NCBI GenBank assembly: GCA_023449855.1
Contig: JAEXHR010000144.1
Location: 1-26,821, forward strand
Direction: 5' to 3'
Length of the DNA: 26,821 nt
From: Pseudomonadota bacterium
GTDB lineage: Bacteria > Pseudomonadota > Alphaproteobacteria > Rhizobiales > Xanthobacteraceae
In this document: one piece after another, positions 15,505 to 22,964 of the stretch
Numbering within the stretch: the first letter of the stretch is position 1
Layout: each line of letters starts with the position of its first letter
Position numbers and translations under genes: made by a program
The notes under the pieces: generated by a model
The model's input: the letters and a program-made list of their open reading frames with translations, nothing else
The model's database searches: none
What the model was told of the DNA's origin: nothing

Positions 15505-16323
15505 ATGAGCGCCGAGCCGATCCGCCTGCTTGTCTCGGATATCGACGGCACTTTGGTCCGCCGCGACAAGAGCCTCTCCGACGGCGTGGCCGCCGCGGTT
15601 CAGCGCGTCCTCAACGCAGGTATCCCGGTGAGCCTGATCAGCGCCCGCCCCCCAAGCGGGATGCTGTGGATCGCGGAGCGTTTGGGCTTGGAAGGGCCAA
15701 TCGCCGCATTTAACGGTGGTACGGTGGTGATGCCTGACGGCCGTATTGTTTCGGAAGAGCGACTCGATCCCGCAACCGCGGCGGCAGCCCTCGCAATGAT
15801 CGATCGCGCCGGGGTCACGCCCTGGCTGTTTTCCGATGGCAAATGGTATGCGCGCGACCGCGACAATTCGAACCTTGCCCGCGAAAAGCTAGCCGCCGGT
15901 CTTGAGCCGATCTTCGACGAGGATCTCGCAGCGCATCTCCATCATGCCGACAAATTGGTCGGCGTCAGTGCCGACCATAATCTGCTTGCGCGTATCGAAG
16001 GCGAGACTCGGGCAGCGCTCGGCGAAAGCGCGACCGTTGCGCGCTCGCAGCCATATTACCTCGATATCACCGGGCCCGGTGCCAATAAGGGAGCCGGTGT
16101 CGCCAGACTCGCCGCAGCCTATGGCGTACTTCTGTCGGCGGTGGCTGTGCTCGGCGACCAGGGTAATGATCTGCCGATGTTCGCGCGCGCCGGGATGTCG
16201 GTGGCGATGGGCCAGGCGCCCGAGGCGGTCCGCGCCGCGGCGAGCCATGTCGCGCTTTCGAATGAGGAGGACGGCGTCGCTGATGCGATCGACCGCTTCG
16301 TCTTGCCGGCGGTGGGGGCATAA
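15505..16323 (+). CDS. Cof-type HAD-IIB phosphatase
   Basis: The 272-residue protein is a haloacid-dehalogenase hydrolase. Motif 1 is LVSDIDGTLV (nucleophile D in D-x-D-G-T), motif 2 lies in VSLISARPP, a conserved lysine is in ANKGAGVARLA, and motif 4 is VLGDQGNDLPMFARAG. The long cap between about residues 85 and 190 makes it a Cof-type (class IIB) phosphatase acting on sugar phosphates or related metabolites; the exact substrate is unknown. ATG at 15505 is favoured over an in-frame GTG at 15493. Being next to gnd on the same strand suggests a sugar-phosphate role, but this is inference. Confidence 0.85.
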   Translation: MSAEPIRLLVSDIDGTLVRRDKSLSDGVAAAVQRVLNAGIPVSLISARPPSGMLWIAERLGLEGPIAAFNGGTVVMPDGRIVSEERLDPATAAAALAMIDRAGVTPWLFSDGKWYARDRDNSNLAREKLAAGLEPIFDEDLAAHLHHADKLVGVSADHNLLARIEGETRAALGESATVARSQPYYLDITGPGANKGAGVARLAAAYGVLLSAVAVLGDQGNDLPMFARAGMSVAMGQAPEAVRAAASHVALSNEEDGVADAIDRFVLPAVGA

Positions 16324-16677
16324 TCAGCCCGCTGCGCCACTTCAGGATGTCGGTGTAGCCACACCTCTAAGGGAAAGACTCAGCCAAACACCCTCCCGTG
16401 TTCGTCCCGGCAGGCCCGTTGGTGGGTTCTCGCTCGCTCGCAGTTAGCCTGCACGACGTTCCCGGCAGGATCTATTGGCCGTCCGACCTTAACCAGCTCC
16501 CGCCAACGCCCACGCAAAGGTCAGCATCGCAGCGGCGCCGAGCGCGCATCTGACGTTGGGTCGACGCCGTGGCTGAGAAGAACCCGATGACGGGCACAGG
16601 AACTACCAACCTGCCACTCTATTTCCGGCGTCATTCAAATGCCCGGTAGGCTCCGCGTTGCAAGGGGAACGCTATTT
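16324..16677. other. 354-bp spacer without a supportable gene
   Basis: This gap lies between the 3' ends of the HAD phosphatase and the LysR gene, which are convergent. Short frames exist on both strands, including a hydrophobic minus-strand stretch AAAMLTFAWALAGAG near 16500-16545. None has a start, a ribosome binding site or a recognisable family. No clear terminator hairpin was identified, though both genes must end here. Confidence 0.35.
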
Positions 16678-17574
16678 TCAGGAAAGGCGGGCCTGTAGGT
16701 CGGTGAGAAGCCAACTGCCCGCTCGGCCAAGCGGGCGGTCGCGCATGTGTGCTGCGTAGATCGTTAAAGGTCCCGACGCGCGGGCGGGGTCGTCTTCGAT
16801 CTCCAGTCGGACCAACCGTCCTGCGGTCAGAAGCGGTGCCACTAGCTGTTCCGGCATCCGGCACCATCCCAAGCTGGCAGTCAGGAAATCCATTCTCCGG
16901 CCTAGTTCAACGAAGCGCCACACCTTAGTGCCGACGATTCCGTAGCTGGGTCCATCGGGAGCGGACGGATCGGACAACACGAGCTGGACATGCTCGCCAA
17001 GGTCGGCCCGTGTCGCGGGACGACTGAGTTGCGCAAGCGGATGCTCCGCCGCAACTACAGGGATCAAATCGATGGCCAGCAGCGGCAGCGCGACGAGATC
17101 CTCGGGTACGCCCGGCAGCAGGACGCAGAACGCCAGTGCCGCATCACCCCGACGCAGACGGCGCTCGGCACCGCCCAGCCCCTCCGTCGAGAAGCTGACC
17201 GGCAGATAGGGGAAAGCCGCGCGCAAGGCATGCAGGCTGTCGATGAAGGCGGCGGACGGAACAAGCGGATCGATGGCGACCGCCAGTTCGGCTTCGACGC
17301 CGTCGCGCGTGCTTGCCGCAAGCGCCTCGAAATGCGCGGCACCCGCAAGGACGCTGCGGGCTTGTGCGACGAGAGCACGGCCGACATCCGTCAAGCGCGG
17401 GCGATGGCCCGATCGATCGAACAGGGTGACGCCCTGAATACTCTCAAGCGTCGCGACTGCCTGGCTGATCGCCGACTGCGCGCGACCGAGCTTGCGCCCC
17501 GTAGCCGAGAAGCTGCCGGTCTCGGCAATCGTCACCAGCACGCGAAGTTGATCGAGGGTCAGGCTACCGATCAT
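16678..17574 (-). CDS. LysR-family transcriptional regulator
   Basis: The 298-residue protein has an N-terminal winged helix-turn-helix (LDQLRVLVTIAETGSFSATG, then LGRAQSAISQAVATLE; about 1-60) and a C-terminal periplasmic-binding-like sensor domain (ELAVAIDPLVPSAAF onward). It is divergently transcribed from the DODA-like dioxygenase gene, whose start lies 76 bases from its own ATG. This is the classic arrangement for a LysR regulator that controls its neighbour and itself. The dyad at 17589-17612 between them is the probable operator. The inducer is unknown, possibly an aromatic or quinone compound handled by the two downstream enzymes. Confidence 0.9.
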   Translation of the reverse strand: MIGSLTLDQLRVLVTIAETGSFSATGRKLGRAQSAISQAVATLESIQGVTLFDRSGHRPRLTDVGRALVAQARSVLAGAAHFEALAASTRDGVEAELAVAIDPLVPSAAFIDSLHALRAAFPYLPVSFSTEGLGGAERRLRRGDAALAFCVLLPGVPEDLVALPLLAIDLIPVVAAEHPLAQLSRPATRADLGEHVQLVLSDPSAPDGPSYGIVGTKVWRFVELGRRMDFLTASLGWCRMPEQLVAPLLTAGRLVRLEIEDDPARASGPLTIYAAHMRDRPLGRAGSWLLTDLQARLS

Positions 17575-17588
17575 CCATCATCCTAGCC

Positions 17589-17612
17589 GATAGAGATGAT
17601 CACATCTTTATC
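17589..17612. promoter_or_regulatory. 24-bp near-perfect dyad in the LysR/DODA divergent promoter (probable operator)
   Basis: Arms GATAGAGATG (17589-17598) and CATCTTTATC (17603-17612) are reverse complements with a single mismatch and flank the spacer ATCA. The dyad lies 15 bases from the LysR start and 39 from the dioxygenase ATG. It is the strongest regulatory-looking site of the window. Assignment to this regulator is inference from position. Confidence 0.6.
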
Positions 17613-17650
17613 ACTTTCGCTGAGCGCGTCGACCCCACATATTGCCTTTC

Positions 17651-18442
17651 ATGCAACCGAGCTTCTTCATCAATCACGGCGGTGGGCCCTGCTTCTTCCT
17701 TGAACCGGGGCCGATGCGCACGACATGGGCCGAGCTGGAAAGCTATCTGAGCAGCTTCATGGCGACGCTCGTCGAACAACCGCGCGCGATCCTCGCCATC
17801 TCGGGCCATTGGGAGGAGGCGGTGCCAACCGTCAACGCCGGCTCGCGTCCGCCACTGCTGTTCGATTATAGCGGATTCCCCGATTACACTTACCAACTGA
17901 CTTGGCCCGCTCCCGGCGATCCTGAGCTGGCGGCACGCGTGCGCGATCTACTGTCGGCGGCGGGGATCGCCAGCGGTAGCGAACCGGCGCGAGGCTGGGA
18001 CCACGGCATCTTCGTGCCCCTCAAGGTGATGCTTCCGTCCGCCGACATTCCACTCGTGCAGCTCTCGCTGCAACGCGGCCTCGACGCGGCCACGCATCTT
18101 GCGATCGGGCGAGCGCTCAGGCCACTGCGCGAGGAAGGAGTGCTGATTCTCGGCAGCGGCCAGACCTACCACAACATGCGCGGATTCTTCGGTGGCGGCG
18201 CGGTCGATCCGAAGGCCGAGGCATTCGACGCCTGGCTTCGCGCCGTGATGATCGATGGCGACGCACGCGATGACGCGCTGATCGGCTGGGAACAAGCACC
18301 CGGAGCCCGCAACGCCCAGCCGCACGAGGATCATCTGCTCCCGCTGATGGTCGCGGCCGGTGCTGCCTCGGGCGAACCCGGCACCGTCCATTTCCACGGT
18401 CACGCACTCGGCAAGCCGATCTCCGGCTTCCGTTTCGGCTGA
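17651..18442 (+). CDS. DODA-type extradiol dioxygenase (LigB superfamily, YgiD-like)
   Basis: The 263-residue enzyme belongs to the class III extradiol ring-cleavage family, near 4,5-DOPA dioxygenase. Likely metal ligands are H9 (SFFINHGGGP) and H53 (AILAISGHWEEA); further conserved histidines are H118 (GWDHGIFVPLKVM) and the QTYHNMRG segment. Such enzymes bind Fe(II) or Zn(II) and open catechol-type rings between or beside the hydroxyls. ATG at 17651 is preferred to a TTG at 17642; no good Shine-Dalgarno is visible, so the message may be leaderless or weakly translated. It is followed 24 bases later by an azoreductase gene, and the pair with the divergent LysR gene looks like an aromatic or quinone-detoxification unit. 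Confidence 0.88.
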   Translation: MQPSFFINHGGGPCFFLEPGPMRTTWAELESYLSSFMATLVEQPRAILAISGHWEEAVPTVNAGSRPPLLFDYSGFPDYTYQLTWPAPGDPELAARVRDLLSAAGIASGSEPARGWDHGIFVPLKVMLPSADIPLVQLSLQRGLDAATHLAIGRALRPLREEGVLILGSGQTYHNMRGFFGGGAVDPKAEAFDAWLRAVMIDGDARDDALIGWEQAPGARNAQPHEDHLLPLMVAAGAASGEPGTVHFHGHALGKPISGFRFG

Positions 18443-18466
18443 CCAACCTCAAAGGAGTTCCTACCC

Positions 18467-19081
18467 ATGACCAAACTTCTCGTTGTCGAAACCAGCCCGC
18501 GCGGCGATCATTCCATCTCGCGTGGCCTCACCCGCCGGTTCGTCGGCGAGTGGCAGGCTACCCACCCTTACGGTGAGGTAATTGAGCGCGACCTGATGGA
18601 AACCGAGCTGCCGTTCGTGAACGCGCCGTGGCTCCAGGCCTATTTCACCCCGGCCGAACAGCACTCGCCCGAGATGAAGGCAGTGCTTCGTCTGTCGGAC
18701 GAGCTGGTCGCTGAGCTGCTGGCGGCCGATCACCTCGTGATCGCGACCCCGGTCTACAACTACAACGCGCCCGCCGCGCTCAAGGCATGGGTCGACCACA
18801 TCGTACGCAAGGGCGTGACGCTCGGCCTGGACGGCAGCGGCCTCGTGACCGGCAAGAAGGCTACCGTCCTGCTCGCCTCGGGCGGCGTCTACACAGAAGG
18901 TTCGCCGATCGCCGACCGGGACATCGCAAGCCAGTATCTCCGGCTCATCTTGAGCGTGATCGGCATAACCGACGTAACCTTTATTGCCGCCGGCAATGCC
19001 AAGGCGGTTGATATGGGGCAAATCGGTCGCGACGACTTCCTCGACAGTTTCCAGAGCGAGATAACAGCCGAAGTCGCCTGA
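18467..19081 (+). CDS. azoR: FMN-dependent NADH azoreductase / quinone reductase
   Basis: The 204-residue flavodoxin-like enzyme shows the AzoR pattern: an FMN phosphate loop ETSPRGDHSISRGLTRR, then ATPVYNYNAPAALKAWVDHIVRKGVTL around 102-128, and LASGGVYTEGSP later. It transfers two electrons from NAD(P)H to quinones or azo compounds as a cytosolic dimer. The ATG at 18467 has AAAGGAG upstream at ideal spacing. It lies 24 bases after the DODA-like gene, so the two are probably co-transcribed under the LysR regulator. The true substrate is probably a quinone, possibly derived from the ring compound handled upstream. Confidence 0.9.
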   Translation: MTKLLVVETSPRGDHSISRGLTRRFVGEWQATHPYGEVIERDLMETELPFVNAPWLQAYFTPAEQHSPEMKAVLRLSDELVAELLAADHLVIATPVYNYNAPAALKAWVDHIVRKGVTLGLDGSGLVTGKKATVLLASGGVYTEGSPIADRDIASQYLRLILSVIGITDVTFIAAGNAKAVDMGQIGRDDFLDSFQSEITAEVA

Positions 19082-19196
19082 GCGATATCGGGGCGGTATG
19101 TATTTGGCGTGCCGCCCGATTGCTCGATCCCCACCTCCCTTTCCTGATTAGAGACGGCGGTCCAGACGACCCTTGCAAGTCTCGAAGGTCTCGGCC

Positions 19197-20063
19197 TCAC
19201 ACCTCTGTTGCTTCCACCACTCGGACCGACACCGCGATCGACGAAAAATCGGTCGATGCGCCGAGAAAGCGCCCGGATACGGGCATGATCTGGCGATTGC
19301 TCCGGGCTACCGCGACTGGAACGAGGTTGGCGCCTCCGACGCGGTTATGTGTTGGATCGAAGGTGATCCAGCCAGCGCTCGGCAGGTAGACTTCAGCCCA
19401 CGCGTGCGTTGACCCTTCATCTCCCAAGTTGGTTTCAGGTGCAAAGAGGTAACCCGAAACGGCTCGAGCACCGAAACCGAGATGGCGAACGGCTTCAATG
19501 AACAGAGCCGCGACGTCCCGGCAAGACCCACTTTTCAGGTGCAGTGTTTCGGCCGGCGATTGCGTTCCTTCTTCATCCCGGACGCGATAGGCGACGTCCG
19601 CCAACACGCCAGCGCTCAGATCCTTGAGAAGCGAGAGAGTGTCTGTGTTCAGGCCGGCGACGAAGTTCCGGGCCCAAGGTCCAATTTCGTTGGCTCCGGG
19701 ATCAAGCCAGTCTGGCTCTCGCAACTGCCCAAGATCGATCACGTCGTCGAGCGAATAGGCGAATGGGTACGTATGAGCGCTCGGGTCGATAACGAACGTG
19801 GGCCACTGTCCCGCTCGCTGATCAACCAACGCAGTTCCCACGATCGTCAGTTCGGTGGTCGGATTTGAGAAGGATGCGGTTGCGATCAGATTACCGAACA
19901 CATCCTGCGTCCAGCTGAGACTTGCTTCGGGTGTGCATCGGATCGTGCTCGAAATCGGTGTGACCTCCTGGCTAGCGCGCGGAGTCAGCAAGAGACGGTG
20001 ATCCTGAAGCGTGACCGGCTGATTGTACGTGTAATGGGTGCTATGCTCGATCCTGAGATGCAT
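19197..20063 (-). CDS. Transglutaminase-like cysteine protease family protein (Anbu-associated type)
   Basis: The 288-residue protein starts MHLRIEHSTHYTYNQPVTLQ, the typical N-terminal domain of bacterial transglutaminase-like proteins, and continues with the catalytic core. C181 lies in LKSGSCRDVAALFIEAVRHLG, H220 in GSTHAWAEVYLP and D236 in GWITFDPTHN. This triad supports a peptidase or amidase-like activity; no signal peptide is seen. Proteins of this type commonly neighbour Anbu, alpha-E and ATP-grasp genes. Here it stands alone, divergent from rpsU, 15 kb from the Anbu gene. ATG at 20063 is chosen to fit the family start; the frame is open to 20093. Confidence 0.88.
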   Translation of the reverse strand: MHLRIEHSTHYTYNQPVTLQDHRLLLTPRASQEVTPISSTIRCTPEASLSWTQDVFGNLIATASFSNPTTELTIVGTALVDQRAGQWPTFVIDPSAHTYPFAYSLDDVIDLGQLREPDWLDPGANEIGPWARNFVAGLNTDTLSLLKDLSAGVLADVAYRVRDEEGTQSPAETLHLKSGSCRDVAALFIEAVRHLGFGARAVSGYLFAPETNLGDEGSTHAWAEVYLPSAGWITFDPTHNRVGGANLVPVAVARSNRQIMPVSGRFLGASTDFSSIAVSVRVVEATEV

Positions 20064-20146
20064 GTTAGGGCGCCTTGGTTTGCCGGCGAGCATGCCATAA
20101 GGCGGCCAGCGTAAACGACCATCGTATCATCGAAAGCCGGGTTCGC

Positions 20147-20347
20147 ATGCAGATCATCGTTCGCGACAACAATGTCGACCAGGCCTTGCGTGTCTTAAAA
20201 AAGAAGCTGCAACGCGAGGGCGTTTACCGCGAGATGAAGCTGCGTCGTCACTACGAGAAACCGTCGGAAAGGCGGGCCCGCGAGCGAGCGGCAGCGGTCA
20301 GCCGAGCTCGAAAAGCGGACCGCAAACGTGCGGAACGCGATAGCTGA
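20147..20347 (+). CDS. rpsU: 30S ribosomal protein S21
   Basis: The 66-residue basic protein reads MQIIVRDNNVDQALRVLKKK and then LQREGVYREMKLRRHYEKPS, the invariant S21 core, followed by a lysine/arginine-rich tail. S21 binds the small subunit near the anti-Shine-Dalgarno end of 16S rRNA and helps initiation. ATG at 20147 gives the normal alphaproteobacterial length; upstream in-frame residues lack similarity. It is divergent from the transglutaminase gene, with only 83 bases between the starts. Several alphaproteobacteria hold more than one rpsU, so this may be a secondary copy. Confidence 0.93.
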   Translation: MQIIVRDNNVDQALRVLKKKLQREGVYREMKLRRHYEKPSERRARERAAAVSRARKADRKRAERDS

Positions 20348-20595
20348 CCCTTGCGGACCGGACACCTTCTCGGGCTGGAATGGGCATGTATTGCCCGGCC
20401 ATGAGCTCATGTGACCCGGAGCACCTCATTCAGCTCTGCGACCCATCCCTCGACCATTGCGCAGTGCTCGTCTGCAGCGCCACAGCATCGGTCGGCCACG
20501 ATGCCGGATGGCCATAGTCGAAGCAGGGTCGCTCAACCGGCGAAGCGCGCAGCGGTACGCGCGGCTGACAGCAAACGATGGCACGCGTCATCAAC

Positions 20596-21219
20596 TCAGG
20601 GCCGCCCCTTCTTCCTGATCGCCTCAACCAGACGATCAAAGACTGGACGAGCCTCGTGAATCCGATCGACGCTGGTCCGCAAGGGCATCAACGCCGTTTC
20701 CAGGTCCTCTTCCTCAAATCCGGATGCGAGAGCCTCACGGTTTATTGGGATGGTCAGCGCCAGATCCCCGGTCTTCGGATCGCAGAGGAAACCCCTGTTG
20801 ATCAGCTCATCAAGTAAGGCTCCCTCTGACCGCAGCAGCGCTTTCCAATCGCGCTGGCCGATCGCATCGGTGCCGAAGACGAATCTGATGCCCGCACCAG
20901 CGAAGCCGGCAATGGTCCCTACCCAGGTTTCCGGTTCATGCCCGTCGATGCACGGCATTGTGCCCAACGAAAACGACAGGTCGAAGTCATCATCCCCCGG
21001 ATCCCCGGCCATTTTCCACTCCCGTGGCGCCATCCAGAGGGTCTCCGTCAAGTCGGCGACGGCCTCACCGGCCCATCCCAATGCAATACGTCGCTCCTCG
21101 AGCATAGCGGCGACGGCCTTTGCCAGCATGGGTTGCATGGTACCGCTTGCGTAGCGGAGCGCCGCTTCCAGTTCGTCGATATGACGCACGATCACGGTGC
21201 CGATGGATGGATCGGTCAA
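20596..21219 (-). CDS. Unrecognised 207-residue protein paired with a PD-(D/E)XK nuclease
   Basis: No family is recognised. The product is acidic and soluble, with no signal peptide or membrane segment. It has an N-terminal helical part (TVIVRHIDELEAALRYASGT, and LAKAVAAMLEERRIALGWAG), a strand-rich middle containing PGDDDFDLSFSLGTMPCIDG and GAGIRFVFGTD, and a helical C-terminus ending AIRKKGRP. Translation starts at TTG 21219, supported by an AGGAGG eight bases upstream, one of the best ribosome binding sites in the window. It lies twelve bases after the nuclease stop, so the two are surely one transcript. A regulatory, inhibitory or substrate-recognition partner for the nuclease is the simplest reading, but this is inference. 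Confidence 0.75.
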   Translation of the reverse strand: MTDPSIGTVIVRHIDELEAALRYASGTMQPMLAKAVAAMLEERRIALGWAGEAVADLTETLWMAPREWKMAGDPGDDDFDLSFSLGTMPCIDGHEPETWVGTIAGFAGAGIRFVFGTDAIGQRDWKALLRSEGALLDELINRGFLCDPKTGDLALTIPINREALASGFEEEDLETALMPLRTSVDRIHEARPVFDRLVEAIRKKGRP

Positions 21220-21231
21220 GGATATGGCCTC

Positions 21232-21963
21232 CTAAAAACCACGAACGTGCTCGCCGAAGCTCTCGATAAGCTGCGCTACAAAGGCTCGGCCGCCGTCTCT
21301 GTCGCCCGCGACCGAGCGGGCCGCTCTCGCGACATCAAGCCAGGAGCTTGAGGCGATCGCCGGAAGTTCGGTACGAAAAGGCGCCAGCAAGACGACCCAT
21401 GGCGTTAGACCCTGCAACGTTCCGCGCCGGCTTATCGCCTTGGAATAGCGCTGCAGCTGTTCTGGCCCTAGGGCAGCTCCAATCTTTACCTCGATGCCGA
21501 CGAGATGGCGGGCGGTTTCGATGACCAGATCGACCCGATCCGCGCCGCCGCCTAGCGGGCATATCTCCGTGGCCACTCGATACCCGCCACCCAGTTCCTT
21601 GGACCAGTCGATCGCTGGAATCGCCGTGGCCAAGTATGATGCCGCGAAACGCATAGACGTCTCGCCGCCGAACTCGGACATCCAGAGGCCAGCCAGCGCT
21701 GCGGCATTACGGACCTCGTCGCGACGAAGGCTCGCAAGGGTCCATACGTTAATCAGACCGCCGCGTTGCTTCGTCCGGGCAAGCGGCCCTTGAAGCGCTC
21801 GGAGAGCAGTCTGAAGATCGTCCAAGGCGTAAAATTGCTTTGGCGCTTGTGGCGCAGGGGCCGGCAGCAATTCTCGCAGCGCGTTAAAAGCCGATTGGAG
21901 CACTGCCGGCTCAAGGCGGACGGGCGTCGGGTCACCGGTACTGGAGCGGCTAGCCTCCTTCAT
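21232..21963 (-). CDS. PD-(D/E)XK-family nuclease
   Basis: The 243-residue protein has a helical N-terminal half (to about 120) and a restriction-endonuclease-like core. YRVATEICPLGGGADRVDLVI, LVGIEVKIGA and QLQRYSKAI supply the motif: D145, then E158-x-K160, then a Q-x-x-x-Y helix. Such cores cut DNA using divalent metal. The ATG at 21963 overlaps the stop of the upstream tyrosine recombinase gene as ATGA, and no strong ribosome binding site precedes it, so translation probably restarts after the recombinase. The 207-residue unknown protein follows after twelve bases. The trio could be a defence or element-stability cassette; nothing in the sequence fixes the DNA target. Confidence 0.82.
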   Translation of the reverse strand: MKEASRSSTGDPTPVRLEPAVLQSAFNALRELLPAPAPQAPKQFYALDDLQTALRALQGPLARTKQRGGLINVWTLASLRRDEVRNAAALAGLWMSEFGGETSMRFAASYLATAIPAIDWSKELGGGYRVATEICPLGGGADRVDLVIETARHLVGIEVKIGAALGPEQLQRYSKAISRRGTLQGLTPWVVLLAPFRTELPAIASSSWLDVARAARSVAGDRDGGRAFVAQLIESFGEHVRGF

Positions 21964-22620
21964 CCGATCCGGCCAATCAAGCGGCCGACGGCGCCGGCCT
22001 CTGCAGCAAGGTTTCGATTGTAGGCAAGCGGCATGCGCGGGCTTTTCCAGCGCAGGGCGTCCATGATGCCGGCCAGGTCCTCGCCGCTTGCAAAAAGATC
22101 CTGGTTGAGCCCGATGCGGGTGGAATGTGCGCTGATCCCCTTTGTCAGCCTGACAAGGTCCTCCGATGTGAGATCACTAAGCGCGCCCGCGTTAAAAGCC
22201 CGCCGAATGATCGCGCGCCAGATCGGCCCGATCGAGCCGGGGTGTAAGGGTGCGGCGCCCACGTCATACTCGACCCGCGCCGACGCCGCCGGTTTAGGCA
22301 GAGTCTTGCGCAAGTCCCACGCTTCCCGGCTCGAGATGCTGTCGATTGCCCGCCCTTTGACTGCAGCGCGCGCTTTGTATCGGCGGACTTGGACGCGGCG
22401 GAACAGCGGGCCAGTGGAGATTGCGGCGGCTTCGGTCCAAGCCGTGATCGCACACACCGAGCGGGGCGAGAGGAAGGCGGTCGCCCCCTCCCCTTCCTGA
22501 TCGCCCTTGGACCGATGAATGGCGAGCAGCCGCGCCTCGGGGTCCAGCGCCTCGAGTATATCGTCGACCTCGACCGACACGAGCTCGGAAGCCCGCAGCC
22601 CTGTGTCGTACGCTACGGAG
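21960..22620 (-). pseudogene. Tyrosine recombinase/integrase, catalytic domain only, 5' end removed by the Tn3-family element
   Basis: The open frame encodes the C-terminal catalytic domain of a tyrosine recombinase. Reading from the transposon boundary gives PLSVAYDTGLRASELVSVEV, where the R of RASEL is the first catalytic arginine. IHRSKGDQEGEGATAFLSP has the catalytic lysine, SAHSTRIGLNQDL the H-x-x-R motif, and RWKSPRMPLAYNRNLA the nucleophilic tyrosine. The first plausible start (GTG at 22580) already lies behind the first arginine, and the core-binding domain is missing. The reading frame is cut at the transposon end at 22622, and the missing half is not found beyond the other end. The gene is therefore probably inactive, unless it is expressed from the transposon. 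Its stop overlaps the nuclease start. Confidence 0.82.
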
Positions 22621-22621
22621 A

Positions 22622-22659
22622 GGGGTCACTGCACGAAAGTGAAGTTTACGTACGCTAGG
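22622..22659 (+). repeat. Left terminal inverted repeat of the Tn3-family transposon
   Basis: Begins GGGGTCACTGCACGAAAGTG and pairs with the right repeat at 26658-26695 (28 of 38 matches, strongest over the first 24 bases). It directly interrupts the tyrosine recombinase gene. Confidence 0.85.
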
Positions 22660-22687
22660 ACCGAACGAACGGCGAACGCTGACGGTG

Positions 22688-22954
22688 CTAACGTCGGAAG
22701 GGTATGACGACGGCTTGGTCGAGGAAGGCGCGCATACCTTCTTCATCGACGGTCTGACGAAAAGCGGCATGCGCGGCGTCATCAGTCGCGAACAGGTTGT
22801 CCCAGACCGTAGAGGTTCCATGCTCGTTTTCGACTTCGAGCGACCAGCCCGGCTCATTTTCCAACCGGATGATGTTCACTCTCACGGTGACGCCCTGCTC
22901 GGTGACGACACCAGACAGGCTGGAGGTGACGATGTTGGGATCGCGTTCGTGCAT
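22688..22954 (-). CDS. Small transposon-borne protein of unknown function, 88 residues
   Basis: The product MHERDPNIVTSSLSGVVTEQ continues with GVTVRVNIIRLENEPGWSLEVENEHGT-type strands and ends in a helix EEGMRAFLDQAVVI. I associate this pattern with small unnamed proteins encoded beside resolvases in Tn3-like elements, but I cannot verify it and no role is known. ATG at 22954 has AGGA about seven bases upstream; a GTG immediately before it is an alternative. It lies ten bases downstream of tnpR on the same strand, so it is likely co-transcribed with the resolvase and could affect transposition or element stability. Confidence 0.7.
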   Translation of the reverse strand: MHERDPNIVTSSLSGVVTEQGVTVRVNIIRLENEPGWSLEVENEHGTSTVWDNLFATDDAAHAAFRQTVDEEGMRAFLDQAVVIPFRR

Positions 22955-22964
22955 CACTCTTTCC

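Noticed and set aside
20411..20550. Minus-strand stretch reading GIVADRCCGAADEHCAMVEG to a stop near the rpsU-side spacer
   Set aside because: It looks protein-like but has no start codon, is interrupted by a stop just upstream and matches nothing I recognise; perhaps a gene remnant.
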